Source: Thomasclavelia ramosa DSM 1402
Lineage (GTDB): Bacteria; Bacillota_I; Bacilli_A; Erysipelotrichales; Coprobacillaceae
Assembly (NCBI RefSeq): GCF_014131695.1
Contig: NZ_CP036346.1
Location: forward strand, 372,001-436,000
Direction: 5' to 3'
Length of the DNA stretch: 64,000 nucleotides
In this document: positions 17,062 to 26,092 of the stretch, piece by piece
Layout: each line of letters starts with the position of its first letter
Position numbering within the stretch: the stretch's first letter is position 1
Made by a program: the position numbers and the translations under genes
The notes under the pieces: model-generated
What the model saw: the letters and a program-made list of their open reading frames with translations, nothing else
Database searches by the model: none
Told to the model about the DNA's origin: nothing

Positions 17062-18420
17062 ATGGACAAAATGGCAGATGTCCTTGGCCGCGTTGGTGCG
17101 TGGTGTGGGCAAAACAAGTATTTATCTGCAATTAAGAATTCGTTCCAAACATTCATGCCTTTGACTATCGCAGGTGCGATCGGGGTTTTATGGTGTAACG
17201 TATTAGTTAATGCAGATTCAGGGTTAGGTATGTTCTGGGAACCTATCATGGCTTTAGAAGTAATTAACCCAGCGTTTGCAGCAATGCAATTCGCAACAAT
17301 TTCTTGTATCACAGTTGGAATCACTTTTGGTATCGCTCAAGAAATCGGGGAATCAAATGGTGAAACTGGATACTTCGCAGGTTTATTAGGACTTGCTTGT
17401 TGGTTATCAGTAACTCAAAGTGGATGGGCTAACTATGCATTAGTAGATACTGCTAAACAAACTTTATCATTAACAGCTGATGGAGCATTACAAACATTTA
17501 CAGGTGTTGCTGGTGGTGCTTTAGGAGCAACAGGTTTATTTACAGGGATGATCGTTGGGGTTGTTTCAGTAGAAATCTTCTGTGCATTACGTAAAGTAGA
17601 AGGATTAAAATTAAAAATGCCTGAAACAGTACCTCCAGGTGTTGCTCGTGCATTCGAAGTTTTAATTCCAGCTGTAATTACTTTAGCAATCATTGCGTTA
17701 ATTGGACGTGGATGTGAATTAGCTACTGGATTATATTTAAATGACGTAATTTCAACTTACATCCAAGGACCTTTAGGTGCTATCGGTGCTACAGTTCCTG
17801 GTGTAATTATCATTTACATCATTATCATGTTATTCTGGTTAGTAGGTATTCATGGTAACAACATGTTATCTGCAGTAAAAGAAGCATTATTTACACCATT
17901 AATGTTAGAAAATATCGAAACATTCTCTAAAACAAATGATGCAAAAAGCGATGAATTACACATTTTCGCAATGGCATGGTTACAAATGTTCGGTGAATTT
18001 GGTGGTTCTGGGGTTACAATCGGTTTAGTAATCGCAATCATGATTTTCTCAAAACGTGAAGATAACCGTACAATCGCAGGTATCTCATTAGTACCAGGTT
18101 TATTCAACATCAATGAAACAGTTACATTTGGTATCCCAATGGTATTAAACCCAATCTTAGGTATTCCATTTGTATTCGCACCAATTGCTACTTTAGCAGT
18201 AGGTTATATCTTAACTGTAATTGGATTCTGTCCAAAAGCTGTAATCAATACACCTTGGACAACACCACCTATCTTACATGGTTTCTTAACTACAGGAGCT
18301 AATATCATGGGTGCTGTATCTCAAGCAATTGCAATCGTAGTATCTATCTTAGTATACGTACCATTCTTAATTGCTTATGAAAGATATCAAAACAAACAAG
18401 CTGCAGAAGCTGCAGAATAA
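17062..18420 (+). CDS. celB: PTS lactose/cellobiose-family IIC permease
   Basis: A 452-aa EIIC of the lactose/cellobiose family, a roughly ten-helix membrane channel that carries the beta-glucoside across while it is phosphorylated by IIB. Typical features are NSFQTFMPLTIAGAIG, the WLVGIHGNNML segment near the substrate site, and the NETVTFGIPMVLNP motif with the essential Glu. The ATG at 17062 follows GGGAGG and gives the family start MDKMADVLGRVG; an upstream in-frame start at 16996 lies inside the promoter. Codon use is biased towards high expression. The gene has its own promoter and operator. Confidence 0.95.
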   Translation: MDKMADVLGRVGAWCGQNKYLSAIKNSFQTFMPLTIAGAIGVLWCNVLVNADSGLGMFWEPIMALEVINPAFAAMQFATISCITVGITFGIAQEIGESNGETGYFAGLLGLACWLSVTQSGWANYALVDTAKQTLSLTADGALQTFTGVAGGALGATGLFTGMIVGVVSVEIFCALRKVEGLKLKMPETVPPGVARAFEVLIPAVITLAIIALIGRGCELATGLYLNDVISTYIQGPLGAIGATVPGVIIIYIIIMLFWLVGIHGNNMLSAVKEALFTPLMLENIETFSKTNDAKSDELHIFAMAWLQMFGEFGGSGVTIGLVIAIMIFSKREDNRTIAGISLVPGLFNINETVTFGIPMVLNPILGIPFVFAPIATLAVGYILTVIGFCPKAVINTPWTTPPILHGFLTTGANIMGAVSQAIAIVVSILVYVPFLIAYERYQNKQAAEAAE

Positions 18421-18443
18421 TTCAACAAACTTGTTTGATAATC

Positions 18444-18470
18444 GAAAGACGGGTTTCCCGTCTTTCTTTA
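18444..18470 (+). terminator. Terminator of PTS IIC
   Basis: A 10-bp perfect stem GAAAGACGGG/CCCGTCTTTC with TTT loop and T-rich tail. Confidence 0.9.
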
Positions 18471-18517
18471 TTTAATAATATAGTAACTATAAGTTATCAA
18501 TGATTGATAATTTATAA

Positions 18518-18546
18518 TTGTTATAGTATTTAAGATACGTTATAAT
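18518..18546 (+). promoter_or_regulatory. Candidate promoter of the 168-aa membrane protein gene
   Basis: TTGTTA (18518-18523), 17-base spacer, TATAAT (18541-18546). Confidence 0.65.
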
Positions 18547-18575
18547 GATGAAGTTGAGGAAAAAGAGAGGTTATT

Positions 18576-19082
18576 ATGAAAGAAAAAGAGTTTAAAATTA
18601 AATTGAATCCCGCAATACTATACTTTGAAATCTTTTATATGGTATATGTAGTTTATTTATTTATAATTGGACAAATGGTACCTGCGATAGTGTGTGCTAT
18701 TTGTGGATTATTAATTATTGCATATTTTTCTTTATGGCGACCATATAAATATACAATTAATCGTAGAACATTGATAATTAATCGCCGTGTTGGTAAAGAT
18801 AAAGAAATTAATATTATGACATGTGAAACAATTTGTGATCCTGTACCAAAGATGACAAAACTTATAACTAGTCCACGGGCATTAGAAATTTATGCTGAAA
18901 ATAAAAAAAGATTTGTTGTAACACCAAAAGATAGAATGGGATTTATTGAAGCGATTGTAGCTGCTAATAAAAGAATTCATGTGCAATGTACTGAATATGC
19001 AGCTACTCATAGATCATATGAAAAGAAACGCAAAAGAGCTTTGAAAGAAGAAGCTAAAAAAGCAAATATGGATGCTGAATAA
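18576..19082 (+). CDS. Membrane protein with PH-like domain, unknown function
   Basis: A 168-aa protein with two hydrophobic helices (about residues 13-32 and 35-53) and a cytoplasmic part that resembles a bacterial PH-like domain: YTINRRTLIINRRVGKDKEI starts the beta sheet and RFVVTPKDRMGFIEAIVAAN resembles its C-terminal helix. The tail is strongly basic (KKRKRALKEEAKKA). The PH-like assignment rests on pattern only; the function is unknown. It has its own promoter. Confidence 0.65.
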   Translation: MKEKEFKIKLNPAILYFEIFYMVYVVYLFIIGQMVPAIVCAICGLLIIAYFSLWRPYKYTINRRTLIINRRVGKDKEINIMTCETICDPVPKMTKLITSPRALEIYAENKKRFVVTPKDRMGFIEAIVAANKRIHVQCTEYAATHRSYEKKRKRALKEEAKKANMDAE

Positions 19083-19185
19083 GCATCTTTTTCTTTTGTA
19101 AAAATGGAATATTACTTAGTTGTAATAAGTATCTTTAAGTAAACAGTTATAAATAATTTATCATTTTAATAAAGAATTAACAAAA

Positions 19186-19201
19186 TGATAAAAAAATATC
19201 A
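19186..19201 (+). promoter_or_regulatory. Candidate nitrogen-control motif before glnN
   Basis: TGATA-AAAAAA-TATCA, a perfect 5+6+5 dyad, ends 9 bases before the -35 element. Two close variants lie before amtB. Confidence 0.45.
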
Positions 19202-19209
19202 TATAGATA

Positions 19210-19238
19210 TTGACACCTAAATAAAGTAACTGTATAAT
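19210..19238 (+). promoter_or_regulatory. Consensus sigma-A promoter of glnN
   Basis: Perfect TTGACA (19210-19215), 17-base spacer, perfect TATAAT (19233-19238); about 70 bases of leader follow before the start codon. Confidence 0.88.
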
Positions 19239-19307
19239 AACGGCATATAAACATATATTAAGTGTATGGTTATGTGTTGTTTAGAAACTAACAAGGGGGA
19301 ACTTAGA

Positions 19308-21386
19308 ATGGAAATGAATAAGTTATTAGAAGATTACGGATGCTTGGCATTTAGTGATGATGTAATGAAAGAACGGATTCCTAAATCTATTTACAAGGCA
19401 TTCCATGAGTCTTTAGATAATGGTGAAGAATTATCTAAAGAATGCGCAACAGTAATTGCTAATGCAATGAAAATCTGGGCATTAGAAAATGGTGCAACAC
19501 ATTTTACCCATTGGTTTATGCCAATGACTGGTTTGACAGCTGAAAAACATGATGCTTTTTTGGAACCTGACGGTTGTAAAGCAGTATTAGAATTTAGTGG
19601 AAAAACATTAAGAAAAGGTGAACCTGATGCATCGTCTTTCCCGTCTGGAGGATTACGAGCAACATTTGAAGCGAGAGGCTATACTGCATGGGATTGTACA
19701 TCACCGGCATTTGTTAAAGATGGATCTTTATATATTCCAACTTTGTTTTGTTCATATACTGGAGAAGCATTAGATAAAAAGACACCGTTGTTACGATCTT
19801 GTGATGCATTATCTAAAGCTGCATGTCGATTATTGCCTTTGCTTGGTGAAAAAGGAATTACTAAAGTTACTGCATCTGTTGGGGCTGAACAAGAATATTT
19901 CTTAGTTGATGATAAATATTACCAAGAAAGAATGGATTTAAAGTTAACTGGACGTACTCTATTTGGGGCAATGGCGCCGAAAGGACAAGAATTAGAAGAT
20001 CATTACTTTGGTAGTCTTAAACGTAAAGTGTCTGCCTTTATGAAAGATTTAGATCATGAATTATGGAAATATGGAATTCCTTCAAAAACAAAACATAATG
20101 AAGTTGCACCGGCACAACATGAAGTAGCATGCGTATATTCAAAAGTAAATATTACTACTGATAATAACCATTTATTAATGCAAATTATGCAAGATATTGC
20201 TAAAAAGCATGGTTTACGCTGCTTATTACATGAAAAGCCATTTGCTGGGGTAAATGGTTCTGGTAAACATGATAACTGGTCAGTCATTACTAATACAGGT
20301 ATTAATTTATTCAATCCAGGTGCTAATCCTGCTGAAAATAAACCATTTATTGCAACGCTTGCATGTACGATTAAAGCTGTTGATGATTATGCTGATTTAT
20401 TACGGATGAGTATTGCCAGCGCTGGAAACGATCACCGTTTAGGAGCAAATGAAGCACCACCTGCAATTATTTCTATGTTCTTAGGGGAAGAGTTAGATGC
20501 TCTTTTAGCAGAAATTTGTGAAGGTAAGAAAACTAGCAAATCTGATGCGGCACGTTTTGCCACTGGAGTATCAGTAGTACCAACTTTCTCAAAAGACAAT
20601 ACAGACCGTAATCGTACATCACCATTTGCGTTTACTGGAAATAAGTTTGAATTTAGAGCAGTTGGTTCAAGCCAATCTGTTGCTGGACCAAATACTATTT
20701 TAAATGCAATTTTAGCTGACGCAATGGAAAAAATGGCTGATGAAATTGAATCAGGCAAATCATTTGAAGATGTAGTTAAAGAATTTGTTTTAGCTCATAA
20801 ACGAATTATTTTTAATGGCGATGGATATTCAGCAGAATGGGAAGAAGAAGCAGCAAAACGTGGACTTCCTAATAATAAAAATACTGTTGATGCTTTAAAA
20901 TGTTTGAAAGAAGAAAAGAATTTAGAGATGTTAGATCGTTTAGGGGTTTATAGTAGAGTTGAATTAGGATCTCGTTATGAGATATTACTAGAAAACTATA
21001 TTAAAACTATTCAGGTTGAGGGGTTAACAGCGTTAAAAATGGCCAAATCTCAAATTTATCCAGCAGTTTGTGATTATTTATCAAAAGTATCTTCTGAAGT
21101 GATTGCTGCTAAGGAAGCAGGTTTAGATGTTGATTTCTTAGTTGATGATGCTAATGCTTTAGCTAAATTAGTGAAGACAATGAAAGAACAAATGACAACT
21201 TTAGAAACTAATATTGCTGCAGCTCAAGCTTCTGAAGAAGAAATTTTTGAACAGGCAGTTGCATGGCGCGATGATGTTTTTGCAATGATGCAAGCATTGA
21301 GAGAAACAGTTGATCAGCTTGAAGAATCTATTGATGCTGAATATTGGCCAATGCCAACATATTTAGATTTATTATTTGGAATTTAA
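19308..21386 (+). CDS. glnN: Type III glutamine synthetase
   Basis: This enzyme assimilates ammonia into glutamine with ATP. The 692-aa length and sequence (HWFMPMTGLTAEKHDAF, the SSFPSGGLRATFEARGY block, GAEQEYFLVD, HNEVAPAQHEVACVY, NGSGKHDNWS and the late NRTSPFAFTGNKFEFRAVGSS segment) are those of the large GSIII class. The ATG at 19308 follows AAGGGGGA; an in-frame ATG at 19266 lacks a ribosome site. The promoter is near-perfect consensus with an A-tract dyad upstream that is also seen before amtB-glnK, suggesting shared nitrogen control. Confidence 0.96.
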   Translation: MEMNKLLEDYGCLAFSDDVMKERIPKSIYKAFHESLDNGEELSKECATVIANAMKIWALENGATHFTHWFMPMTGLTAEKHDAFLEPDGCKAVLEFSGKTLRKGEPDASSFPSGGLRATFEARGYTAWDCTSPAFVKDGSLYIPTLFCSYTGEALDKKTPLLRSCDALSKAACRLLPLLGEKGITKVTASVGAEQEYFLVDDKYYQERMDLKLTGRTLFGAMAPKGQELEDHYFGSLKRKVSAFMKDLDHELWKYGIPSKTKHNEVAPAQHEVACVYSKVNITTDNNHLLMQIMQDIAKKHGLRCLLHEKPFAGVNGSGKHDNWSVITNTGINLFNPGANPAENKPFIATLACTIKAVDDYADLLRMSIASAGNDHRLGANEAPPAIISMFLGEELDALLAEICEGKKTSKSDAARFATGVSVVPTFSKDNTDRNRTSPFAFTGNKFEFRAVGSSQSVAGPNTILNAILADAMEKMADEIESGKSFEDVVKEFVLAHKRIIFNGDGYSAEWEEEAAKRGLPNNKNTVDALKCLKEEKNLEMLDRLGVYSRVELGSRYEILLENYIKTIQVEGLTALKMAKSQIYPAVCDYLSKVSSEVIAAKEAGLDVDFLVDDANALAKLVKTMKEQMTTLETNIAAAQASEEEIFEQAVAWRDDVFAMMQALRETVDQLEESIDAEYWPMPTYLDLLFGI

Positions 21387-21450
21387 TAATATTTCCTTTG
21401 GGATTTATATCTCAAAGGATTTTTTTATCTATATAATATATTTTAGTGCT

Positions 21451-21846
21451 ACAAAGTTCAACAATGAGGATGGAGGCAATAATAATTATCAAGTTGGTAA
21501 TTCTATTTATGCTGATGAGTTATTTGGAGCATGTTAGTGAATTATTATTTGAGGCTGTTCAAATGGTAATTATATGACAATGGAAATGATTTTAAAACAC
21601 TCAGATTATTTTGCCATAGCTTTCCCAATTTGCGAAGTGTATGAAGATAGTGTAATTACTGATGAACAGATTGAAAGTATTAAAGCTTTCCCAATTTGGT
21701 TTACTTATGCTAAAAACGATAGATCCTGCTAAAAATGCTATTTCAACGATCAAAAGATTAATTGCTACAGGTGATGATATTATTATATATAGATTGGTCT
21801 TAGTACCTAGTCTAGCAATTCTAGTTTCGATGAAAAGAAAACATTA
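21451..21846 (+). pseudogene. Remnant of a secreted esterase/peptidase-like alpha/beta-hydrolase
   Basis: Successive pieces in shifting frames match one alpha/beta-hydrolase. FNNEDGGNNNYQVGNSIYADELFG is followed by two stops, then the nucleophile elbow GCSNGNYMTMEMILKHSDYF, AIAFPICEVYEDSVITDEQIESIKAFPIWFTYAKND, a frame change, then PAKNAISTIKRLIATGDD. At least three stops or frameshifts break it and the N-terminal half is absent. It lies between the glnN terminator region and an unrelated gene. Confidence 0.7.
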
Positions 21847-21994
21847 ATTAAAAGAATCTATGGAGTATATATATTCGATACTAAATAGCGTTTTATAAAA
21901 TTAGTATTTATTGAATTAATAAATATTTGAATAGAATTTCTTGACTATTGTTTTAGACCATAGTGTTTAATAAAAGTGTAAAGGGGGGATAATA

Positions 21995-22552
21995 ATGAAA
22001 CACGATGTTCTGAACAAAATTAGTCGAGTTATTAATTATGAGGAAAGTGAACGTGTTCGATTAAATGTGTATGTTGACCAGCTAGGTGATCAACAAGAGG
22101 AGTATCTTTTGATTGGGGAAGAATTAATCTTAAGACTTGATAATAAAATTAGAAAGATTACATTCGATGAAATCAAAGAGATTAACGTATCGATGTGTTC
22201 ACGCTTATATAATCCAGGAATTGTGGAGTCTAATCTTGAAAAATTAATAATTAAAAGGTGGACTTATGGTAGTACCTTAGCAGTCGGACAACATCTTAAT
22301 TATTATGTGGATCTAGATATCATTTTAGATGATGAAAAAATAATGATTGAGGCTTATAGTTTAAAAAATATTGTTTCTATCATAGAGATATTATCAAGTA
22401 AAGGAATTACAATTAATGATCCCTTAAAAATAAAAGACATTCTTACTAAAGGTTTGGATGATACAGCATTAGAAAAATACCTTGATAATCATTTTCCTAA
22501 GCTCGCTAAAGAATATAATCTTGATAACCCGCGAGGAATAATTATTCCTTAG
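21995..22552 (+). CDS. Conserved-looking cytoplasmic protein of unknown function
   Basis: A 185-aa soluble protein that I do not recognise. The middle part (about residues 35-130) alternates short beta strands, including EEYLLIGEELILRLDNKIRKITFDEIKEINV, as in a PH-like or similar small beta fold. The C-terminal part (about 145-175) is helical and acidic. It has AGGGGGG before the ATG, its own terminator and no obvious operon partner. Confidence 0.6.
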   Translation: MKHDVLNKISRVINYEESERVRLNVYVDQLGDQQEEYLLIGEELILRLDNKIRKITFDEIKEINVSMCSRLYNPGIVESNLEKLIIKRWTYGSTLAVGQHLNYYVDLDIILDDEKIMIEAYSLKNIVSIIEILSSKGITINDPLKIKDILTKGLDDTALEKYLDNHFPKLAKEYNLDNPRGIIIP

Positions 22553-22558
22553 TAATCT

Positions 22559-22587
22559 AAAAACCAGATAAAAATCTGGTTTTTTCT
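22559..22587 (+). terminator. Terminator of the 185-aa gene
   Basis: AAAACCAGAT/ATCTGGTTTT stem with AAAA loop and T run. Confidence 0.85.
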
Positions 22588-22620
22588 TTTCTTAACAAAA
22601 AAATTACTTTTTCTTTAGAT

Positions 22621-22651
22621 AAAAAAAGCTAGCATGATAGTAGCTTTTTTT
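22621..22651. terminator. Second, possibly bidirectional, hairpin
   Basis: AAAAAAGCTA/TAGCTTTTTT with a 9-base loop, 35 bases after the previous terminator. Confidence 0.6.
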
Positions 22652-22715
22652 AATATTGCTTATACTAAAAATAAATAAAAAGAGAAAATAAAGTAGAAAT
22701 ACTACAGGAGAGAAT

Positions 22716-23582
22716 ATGCTAAGCAAAGTGAATTTTAGGATAAAAACAATATACAATATTTTACGTCCATCAGAAAAAAAGGTAGCTGATTATATATTAA
22801 ATTATTGTGGAAAGCTAGAAGATTTATCAATGACGTTATTGGCCAAAGAAGTTGCTGTATCGCAGCCAACTGTAATGCGTTTTGTTAAAGCGATAGGCTA
22901 TGACAGTTTCAAACAATTTAAATTAGAGTTAGCTAAAAATTATGATAAAGAAAATAATATAGATATTTTATATGGTTTTTCAATAAACGCCGATGATAAA
23001 ATTATGGATCTTCCAGGTAAAATTGTAGCTACAGCAACATCGATGCTGGAAAATGCATTAAAATCTCTTTCTTTAGTGAATTATCAAAAAACCGTAGCTT
23101 TAATTAATCAAAGTCAGCATATTTCAATATATGCTGTTGAGAATTCAATGGGTGTAGCTCATGATTTAATGACTAAATTAATATATTTAGGAAAGAGTGT
23201 TACTTGTCATAGTGATTACTATCTCCAAAGTATTGATGCAAGTAATCTGACAAGGGATAGTTTAGCGATTGGAATATCTTATTCAGGAAATTCTAAAAAT
23301 ACAGTCGAAGTCTTGAAGATTGCTAAAGATGCTGGAGCTCAAACGATTGCTATTGTTAATTTTGAAAATACCATGTTAACTCGATATGGTGATATTGTTT
23401 TATCAACAAGTAATGATCAGTTTTTGTATGGAGATGCAATTTTTTCACGAACTGCTCAAATTGCATTAGTCGATATGATCTATATGGGTGTGATTATCAG
23501 TGATTATGATAATTACACTAAAAAACTAGATCACTATAGTAGATTAATTAAACATCGTGGATATCAAAAAGAGGAGCTGTGA
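22716..23582 (+). CDS. RpiR/MurR-family transcriptional regulator
   Basis: A 288-aa regulator with an N-terminal HTH_6 domain (residues 1-75; LRPSEKKVADYIL and AKEVAVSQPTVMRFVKAIGYDSFKQFK) and a C-terminal SIS sugar-phosphate-binding domain (about 125-265; ISIYAVENSMGVAHDL and AIGISYSGNSKNTVEVLKIAKDAGA). RpiR proteins bind phosphorylated sugars or similar ligands. It directly precedes the 2-aminoethylphosphonate operon and ends with its own terminator, so it is the likely local regulator of phosphonate use; this is inferred from position. Confidence 0.92.
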   Translation: MLSKVNFRIKTIYNILRPSEKKVADYILNYCGKLEDLSMTLLAKEVAVSQPTVMRFVKAIGYDSFKQFKLELAKNYDKENNIDILYGFSINADDKIMDLPGKIVATATSMLENALKSLSLVNYQKTVALINQSQHISIYAVENSMGVAHDLMTKLIYLGKSVTCHSDYYLQSIDASNLTRDSLAIGISYSGNSKNTVEVLKIAKDAGAQTIAIVNFENTMLTRYGDIVLSTSNDQFLYGDAIFSRTAQIALVDMIYMGVIISDYDNYTKKLDHYSRLIKHRGYQKEEL

Positions 23583-23615
23583 ATGTAGTTTTTCTACATC
23601 TACCACCTCTTTTTA
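23566..23615 (+). terminator. Terminator of the RpiR-family gene
   Basis: Outer AAAAAGAGG/CCTCTTTTT arms enclose an inner ATGTAG/CTACAT hairpin; the 3' side is T-rich. The 5' arm overlaps the end of the gene. Confidence 0.75.
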
Positions 23616-23706
23616 TTAACGCTTTCTTAACCAAGTTTTAAAGAAAAAAGAATAGATAGAAATTTATTTAGTTAGCTATAATGCAGTTGTTCGAGGAGGA
23701 AAAAGA

Positions 23707-24456
23707 ATGTTAAAACTAGAAAGGATCGTTAAGTCATTTGATGGTATAAATATTTTAAATAATCTTAGTTTGGAGATACCTAAGGGGCAAATTGTTTCAA
23801 TTTTAGGACCTTCAGGAAGTGGGAAAACTACTTTATTAAATCTTATTTTAGGAATTAGTGAGGTTGATAGTGGACGAATTATTTTTGAAAATGAGGATTT
23901 AACTTATGTTCCAATGGAAAAAAGAGGCTTTAATATTGTCTTTCAAGATTATGCTTTGTTTCCTAATTTAAATGCCTATGAAAATATAACGTATGGTTTA
24001 AAGAACAAACCGGATATTTCAACTAAAGAAGAAGTAGATGAGCTGATACACTTGTTAGGATTGGAGAAGCATTTAGATAAAAAGATTGATCAATTATCAG
24101 GAGGACAAAAACAACGGGTTGCATTGGCTCGAACAATGGTAATGAAACCTAAGATTCTTCTTTTAGATGAACCGTTAAGCGCTTTGGATGGAGTAATCAA
24201 GGAATCTATTAAAGAGCGAATTAAGATTATTGCTAAGGAGTACAATTTAACTACTATTATTGTTACTCATGATCCAGAGGAAGCATTAACATTATCAGAT
24301 CAAGTTTTGATTATTAATGAAGGAAAAATATCTCAGTTTGGTAAACCAGAGGAAATTATTAATCATCCAAGTTGTGATTTTGTTCAAGACTTCATTTTAA
24401 ATCAGCTGGAAATAAAAAGAAGAAATATTATGACTTTGTTTAGTCCGGTGGTATAA
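23707..24456 (+). CDS. phnT: 2-aminoethylphosphonate ABC transporter ATP-binding protein
   Basis: A 249-aa ABC ATPase that powers uptake. Walker A GPSGSGKTT, Q-loop FQDYALFPNL, signature LSGGQKQRVALARTMV, Walker B LLLDEPLSALD and the switch His in VTHDPEEAL are complete. It groups with iron/spermidine/2-AEP-type importers. GGAGGAAAAAG precedes the ATG. It starts a five-gene run with a fused permease, a binding protein and both enzymes of 2-aminoethylphosphonate breakdown, which sets the substrate. Confidence 0.9.
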   Translation: MLKLERIVKSFDGINILNNLSLEIPKGQIVSILGPSGSGKTTLLNLILGISEVDSGRIIFENEDLTYVPMEKRGFNIVFQDYALFPNLNAYENITYGLKNKPDISTKEEVDELIHLLGLEKHLDKKIDQLSGGQKQRVALARTMVMKPKILLLDEPLSALDGVIKESIKERIKIIAKEYNLTTIIVTHDPEEALTLSDQVLIINEGKISQFGKPEEIINHPSCDFVQDFILNQLEIKRRNIMTLFSPVV

Positions 24457-24460
24457 AGAA

Positions 24461-26092
24461 ATGAATAAAAATCGAGAAATCAAGTTTATTTATATAATTG
24501 TTATTGCTGTTTTTGGGATATTTCTGTTATTACCAATTGGGTCACTGTTAATACAATCTTTCTATAATAATGGAGGTTTAACGTTAAATAATTATTTACA
24601 AACTTATCAAACAACAGGATTTATGCATGCTTTAAAAAATAGTTTTGTTGTTTCTGGAGTGAGTGCTCTAGTAACAGTAATACTGGCATTTATTGTTGCT
24701 TACACTTTAAATTATACGAATATGTTTAAAGGGTTGAAAAGGATAATTAATAATGTTTCGATGCTGCCAATGTTGTTGCCGACCATTACTTATGGATTTG
24801 CAATTATCTATTCGTTTGGAAAACAAGGGTTGTGGACAAAGTTATTTGGTTTTCAATTATTTGATATATATGGTTTTAAGGGATTGATGCTAGGGTATGT
24901 TATATATACTTTTCCGATTGCTTTTATGTTAATTAATAACGCTATTAGTTACATTGATAAAAAATTTATTATTGTTTCCAAATTAATGAAAGATAGTGAA
25001 TTTAGGACATTAATGATTACTTTGATTCGACCTTTATTAGGAACTTTGGTTGCAGCCTTTATTCAGTCATTCTTTCTAAGTTTTACAGATTTTGGGATTC
25101 CTGCATCGGTGGGTGGAAAGTATGATGTTGTTGCTAGTGTACTTTACAATAAGATGTTGGGAAGTATTCCAAATTTTGCAGGTGGGGCAGTTGTTGCAAT
25201 GACAATGCTGATTCCTTCAATCATCAGTATTATTTTATTGCATCGGCTTGAAAAATATAATATTTGTTATAATAAAATCTCTACGATTGAAATCAAACAG
25301 AATCGTTTTCGTGATTGGTTTTGGGGGACATTGAGCATAACGATTAATGTAATTATTATTGCTGTCTTTATAGTAATTATAATTGTGCCGTTTGTTGGAG
25401 AGTGGCCATATCGAATTAGTTTTACTTTTCAAAATGTTATTAATGTTTTTAGTGATGCAACATTGCTAGGGGTAATAAAAAATTCATTAATCACTGCAAT
25501 CTTTACAGCATTACTAGGAACACTTGTCGTATATGGAGCAGCGCTGGCTAGTGCCCGGAGCACTTTAAATAAATTTTTGAAAAAGATAATTGAAAGTATT
25601 GCTCTAGCTACTAATACTATTCCTGGTATGGTATTAGGGATAGCATACTTGTTAATGTTCTCTGGGACAGTGCTCCAAAATACTTATATCATCATTATTT
25701 TGTGTAATATCGTTCATTTCTTTTCATCGCCATATTTAATGATGAAAAACTCATTGACAAAGATGAATGGTTCATTTGAAACAACTGCGAAACTGATGGG
25801 TGATAGCTGGTTTAAAACGGTTATTAGAGTTATTACACCTAATGCAATTTCATCAATTTTAGAAGTATTTAGTTATTATTTTATTAATGCTATGGTCACT
25901 GTTAGTGCGGTTATCTTTATTGCTGGGGCGCGGACGATGGTGATGACGACAAAGATCAAAGAGTTACAGCATTTTGCTAAATTTAATGAAATCTTTGTTT
26001 TATCAATCTTGATTTTATTAATTAATTTATTAGCTAAAGGAGTATTTAGTTACTTTAGTAAGCAAAGAAGAGAAAGGAAAACATTAAAATGA
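24461..26092 (+). CDS. 2-aminoethylphosphonate ABC transporter permease (two fused domains)
   Basis: A 543-aa membrane protein with two consecutive binding-protein-dependent permease domains of about six helices each (residues ~10-260 and ~280-540). Each domain shows an EAA-like loop, such as SKLMKDSEFRTLMITLIRPLL and AKLMGDSWFKTVIRVITPNAI. The arrangement corresponds to the PhnU and PhnV permeases joined in one chain, as in iron-type ThiP/FbpB permeases. It lies 4 bases after the ATPase gene and overlaps the binding-protein gene by 4 bases. Confidence 0.9.
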   Translation: MNKNREIKFIYIIVIAVFGIFLLLPIGSLLIQSFYNNGGLTLNNYLQTYQTTGFMHALKNSFVVSGVSALVTVILAFIVAYTLNYTNMFKGLKRIINNVSMLPMLLPTITYGFAIIYSFGKQGLWTKLFGFQLFDIYGFKGLMLGYVIYTFPIAFMLINNAISYIDKKFIIVSKLMKDSEFRTLMITLIRPLLGTLVAAFIQSFFLSFTDFGIPASVGGKYDVVASVLYNKMLGSIPNFAGGAVVAMTMLIPSIISIILLHRLEKYNICYNKISTIEIKQNRFRDWFWGTLSITINVIIIAVFIVIIIVPFVGEWPYRISFTFQNVINVFSDATLLGVIKNSLITAIFTALLGTLVVYGAALASARSTLNKFLKKIIESIALATNTIPGMVLGIAYLLMFSGTVLQNTYIIIILCNIVHFFSSPYLMMKNSLTKMNGSFETTAKLMGDSWFKTVIRVITPNAISSILEVFSYYFINAMVTVSAVIFIAGARTMVMTTKIKELQHFAKFNEIFVLSILILLINLLAKGVFSYFSKQRRERKTLK

